DNA of 6,413 nucleotides from an uncultured Amylibacter sp. (GTDB lineage: Bacteria; Pseudomonadota; Alphaproteobacteria; Rhodobacterales; Rhodobacteraceae): contig CALLAV010000013.1 of NCBI GenBank assembly GCA_938001995.1, forward strand, positions 1-6,413, given 5' to 3'. Numbering within the stretch: position 1 is the stretch's first letter; every line of letters starts with the position of its first letter. A program made the translations under genes and the position numbers. Below are positions 5,943 to 6,413 of the stretch, piece by piece. Under the pieces are notes generated by a model that saw only the letters and a list, made by a program, of their open reading frames with translations, had not been told where the DNA came from and did not search any database.

Positions 5943-6146
5943 TTAGCCTCCTGTGGTGCCGCGCAGTGCGACGAAGATAAGAATAAGAACGATTGCGATA
6001 GCTTGGCCAATAATCCGATAGCGCATCAGTTTGTTGGCGTATTTTTTATTGAACTCGCCGCCTGCGGTAAATGCGCCAAGTCCAATCATCAAAATGACCA
6101 TGACCGCAAGGATTGCGAAGATAACAATGTAATAGAGTACACCCAT
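5943..6146 (-). CDS. Twin-transmembrane small protein, HIG1-domain type
   Basis: This 67-residue protein has two hydrophobic helices, about residues 4-25 and 46-61. They are joined by a polar, basic loop, GGEFNKKYANKLMRYR, and followed by a short RGTTGG tail. The loop-to-helix stretch N38-x3-R42-x-R44-x3-Q48 matches the HIG1 signature (Q/I)x3(R/H)xRx3Q except for Asn at the first position. HIG1 proteins in mitochondria (Rcf1/HIGD1A) associate with cytochrome oxidase and respiratory supercomplexes. The bacterial role is not established, and none is inferred from the cobalamin neighbour. It is an integral inner-membrane protein with both termini probably on the same side. AAGG at 6159-6156 precedes the ATG by nine bases. 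The stop codon is one base from the adenosyltransferase start, and the SDR gene ends 62 bases upstream, so the three genes probably form one unit. Confidence 0.87.
   Translation of the reverse strand: MGVLYYIVIFAILAVMVILMIGLGAFTAGGEFNKKYANKLMRYRIIGQAIAIVLILIFVALRGTTGG
5947..5952 (-). promoter_or_regulatory. Shine-Dalgarno AGGAGG of the adenosyltransferase, inside the upstream gene
   Basis: A perfect AGGAGG, five bases before the ATG at 5941-5939, is embedded in the final Gly-Gly codons (GGA GGC) of the HIG1-like gene. It decides the start of the adenosyltransferase over the longer open frame and ties the two genes together. Confidence 0.9.
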
Positions 6147-6167
6147 CGGCGACCGCCTTTCGTTTCT

Positions 6168-6185
6168 TCTGACATAAGCGTCAGA
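6168..6185. repeat. Inverted repeat between the SDR and HIG1-like genes
   Basis: TCTGAC-ATAAGC-GTCAGA is a perfect 6-base inverted repeat with a 6-base loop, in the 62-base gap upstream of the HIG1-like gene. No T-run follows on either strand, so it is not an intrinsic terminator. It could be an operator or an RNA stem that modulates the downstream ribosome site. Confidence 0.4.
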
Positions 6186-6208
6186 TCAGGAAGGACCACA
6201 AAAATCTG

Positions 6209-6413
6209 TCAAAAGTGCGCAAATATCGCATCTGACCAGCGTGTCGGCAAAGCACGACGAAGGGTGCTGGTTAGGCGCGTGGGCCAAGTCACAAAATAGC
6301 GTGGATTCGGGTTTGGTGCTTCAATCGCTTTGATCAACGCGGCTGTCACCGCCTCTGGGCCCAACTCGCCTGGATCCTTTTTCGTCCCAACCTTTTTGAG
6401 CATGTTCAGCAGC
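6209..6413 (-). CDS. Short-chain dehydrogenase/reductase (SDR) family protein, C-terminal part
   Basis: The frame is open from the right edge and ends in TGA at 6211-6209, giving the last 67 residues of a gene whose start lies beyond the window. The fragment reads LLNMLKK..., then GPEAVTAALIKAIEAPNPNP, RYFVTWPTRL and LRRALPTRWSDAIF. This pattern resembles the substrate-loop and C-terminal end of classical SDR oxidoreductases, where a GPE-V-A-x-I-x-A-I helix is followed by RY-x-VT-x-PT and LRR-x-LPTR. The NAD(P)-binding Gly motif and the Tyr-x3-Lys catalytic pair would lie outside the window and cannot be checked. The ATG at 6403-6401 is internal, not the start. It is the first gene seen of the unit leading to the adenosyltransferase. 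Confidence 0.75.
   Translation of the reverse strand, partial: LLNMLKKVGTKKDPGELGPEAVTAALIKAIEAPNPNPRYFVTWPTRLTSTLRRALPTRWSDAIFAHF

Noticed and set aside
5369..6010. Adenosyltransferase starting at 6010 with 23 extra N-terminal residues
   Set aside because: The extra residues are a shadow of the HIG1-like gene, no Shine-Dalgarno precedes that ATG, and AGGAGG plus the conserved N-terminus point to 5941.
6318..6327. TTGATCAA as an FNR-like half-site pair
   Set aside because: It lacks the four-base spacer of FNR boxes and lies inside the coding sequence of the SDR fragment.

Overview
The window looks like chromosomal DNA of an alphaproteobacterium of the Rhodobacterales (roseobacter) type. Three things point there: moderately GC-rich coding sequence, an ETF / cob(I)alamin adenosyltransferase / twin-transmembrane small protein neighbourhood typical of that order, and an intergenic hairpin plus ATATTTTTGG element of a kind I recall as common in its genomes. 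Genus cannot be fixed from the sequence alone. No tRNA, rRNA, CRISPR array, insertion sequence or phage gene was found.

Layout, left to right. Bases 1-29 hold the first codons of a leftward gene with a strong AGGAGG ribosome site, divergent from the next gene. Bases 163-1275 (+) encode a DNase I-like endonuclease/exonuclease/phosphatase family protein. It collides tail to tail with the 3-hydroxybutyryl-CoA dehydrogenase gene (1272-2147, -), the two stop codons sharing the bases TTAG. Everything from 1272 to the right edge is on the minus strand. In transcription order, from the right, it reads: a short-chain dehydrogenase (3' part only), a 67-residue HIG1-like membrane protein, a PduO-type cobalamin adenosyltransferase, a multi-hairpin terminator-like element, etfB, etfA, a strong intrinsic terminator, a small sulfotransferase-like protein, a DUF1330 protein and hbd.

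How the genes fit together. EtfB and EtfA form the electron-transfer flavoprotein that takes electrons from acyl-CoA dehydrogenases and passes them to the quinone pool. Hbd carries out the NAD-linked step on 3-hydroxyacyl-CoA in the same beta-oxidation/C4 acyl-CoA chemistry. The adenosyltransferase makes adenosylcobalamin, the cofactor of methylmalonyl-CoA and ethylmalonyl-CoA mutases, which use the products of that metabolism. The terminators divide the minus strand into at least three transcription units: SDR/HIG1/ATR, etfBA, and sulfotransferase/DUF1330/hbd.

Most of this is ordinary core metabolism, and I see no clearly new biological system. The points worth a second look are the two unrelated genes between etfA and hbd, the 4-base stop-codon collision, the ATR 3' hairpin element, a pair of abutting palindromes upstream of etfB, and the close coupling of the HIG1-like protein to the adenosyltransferase.
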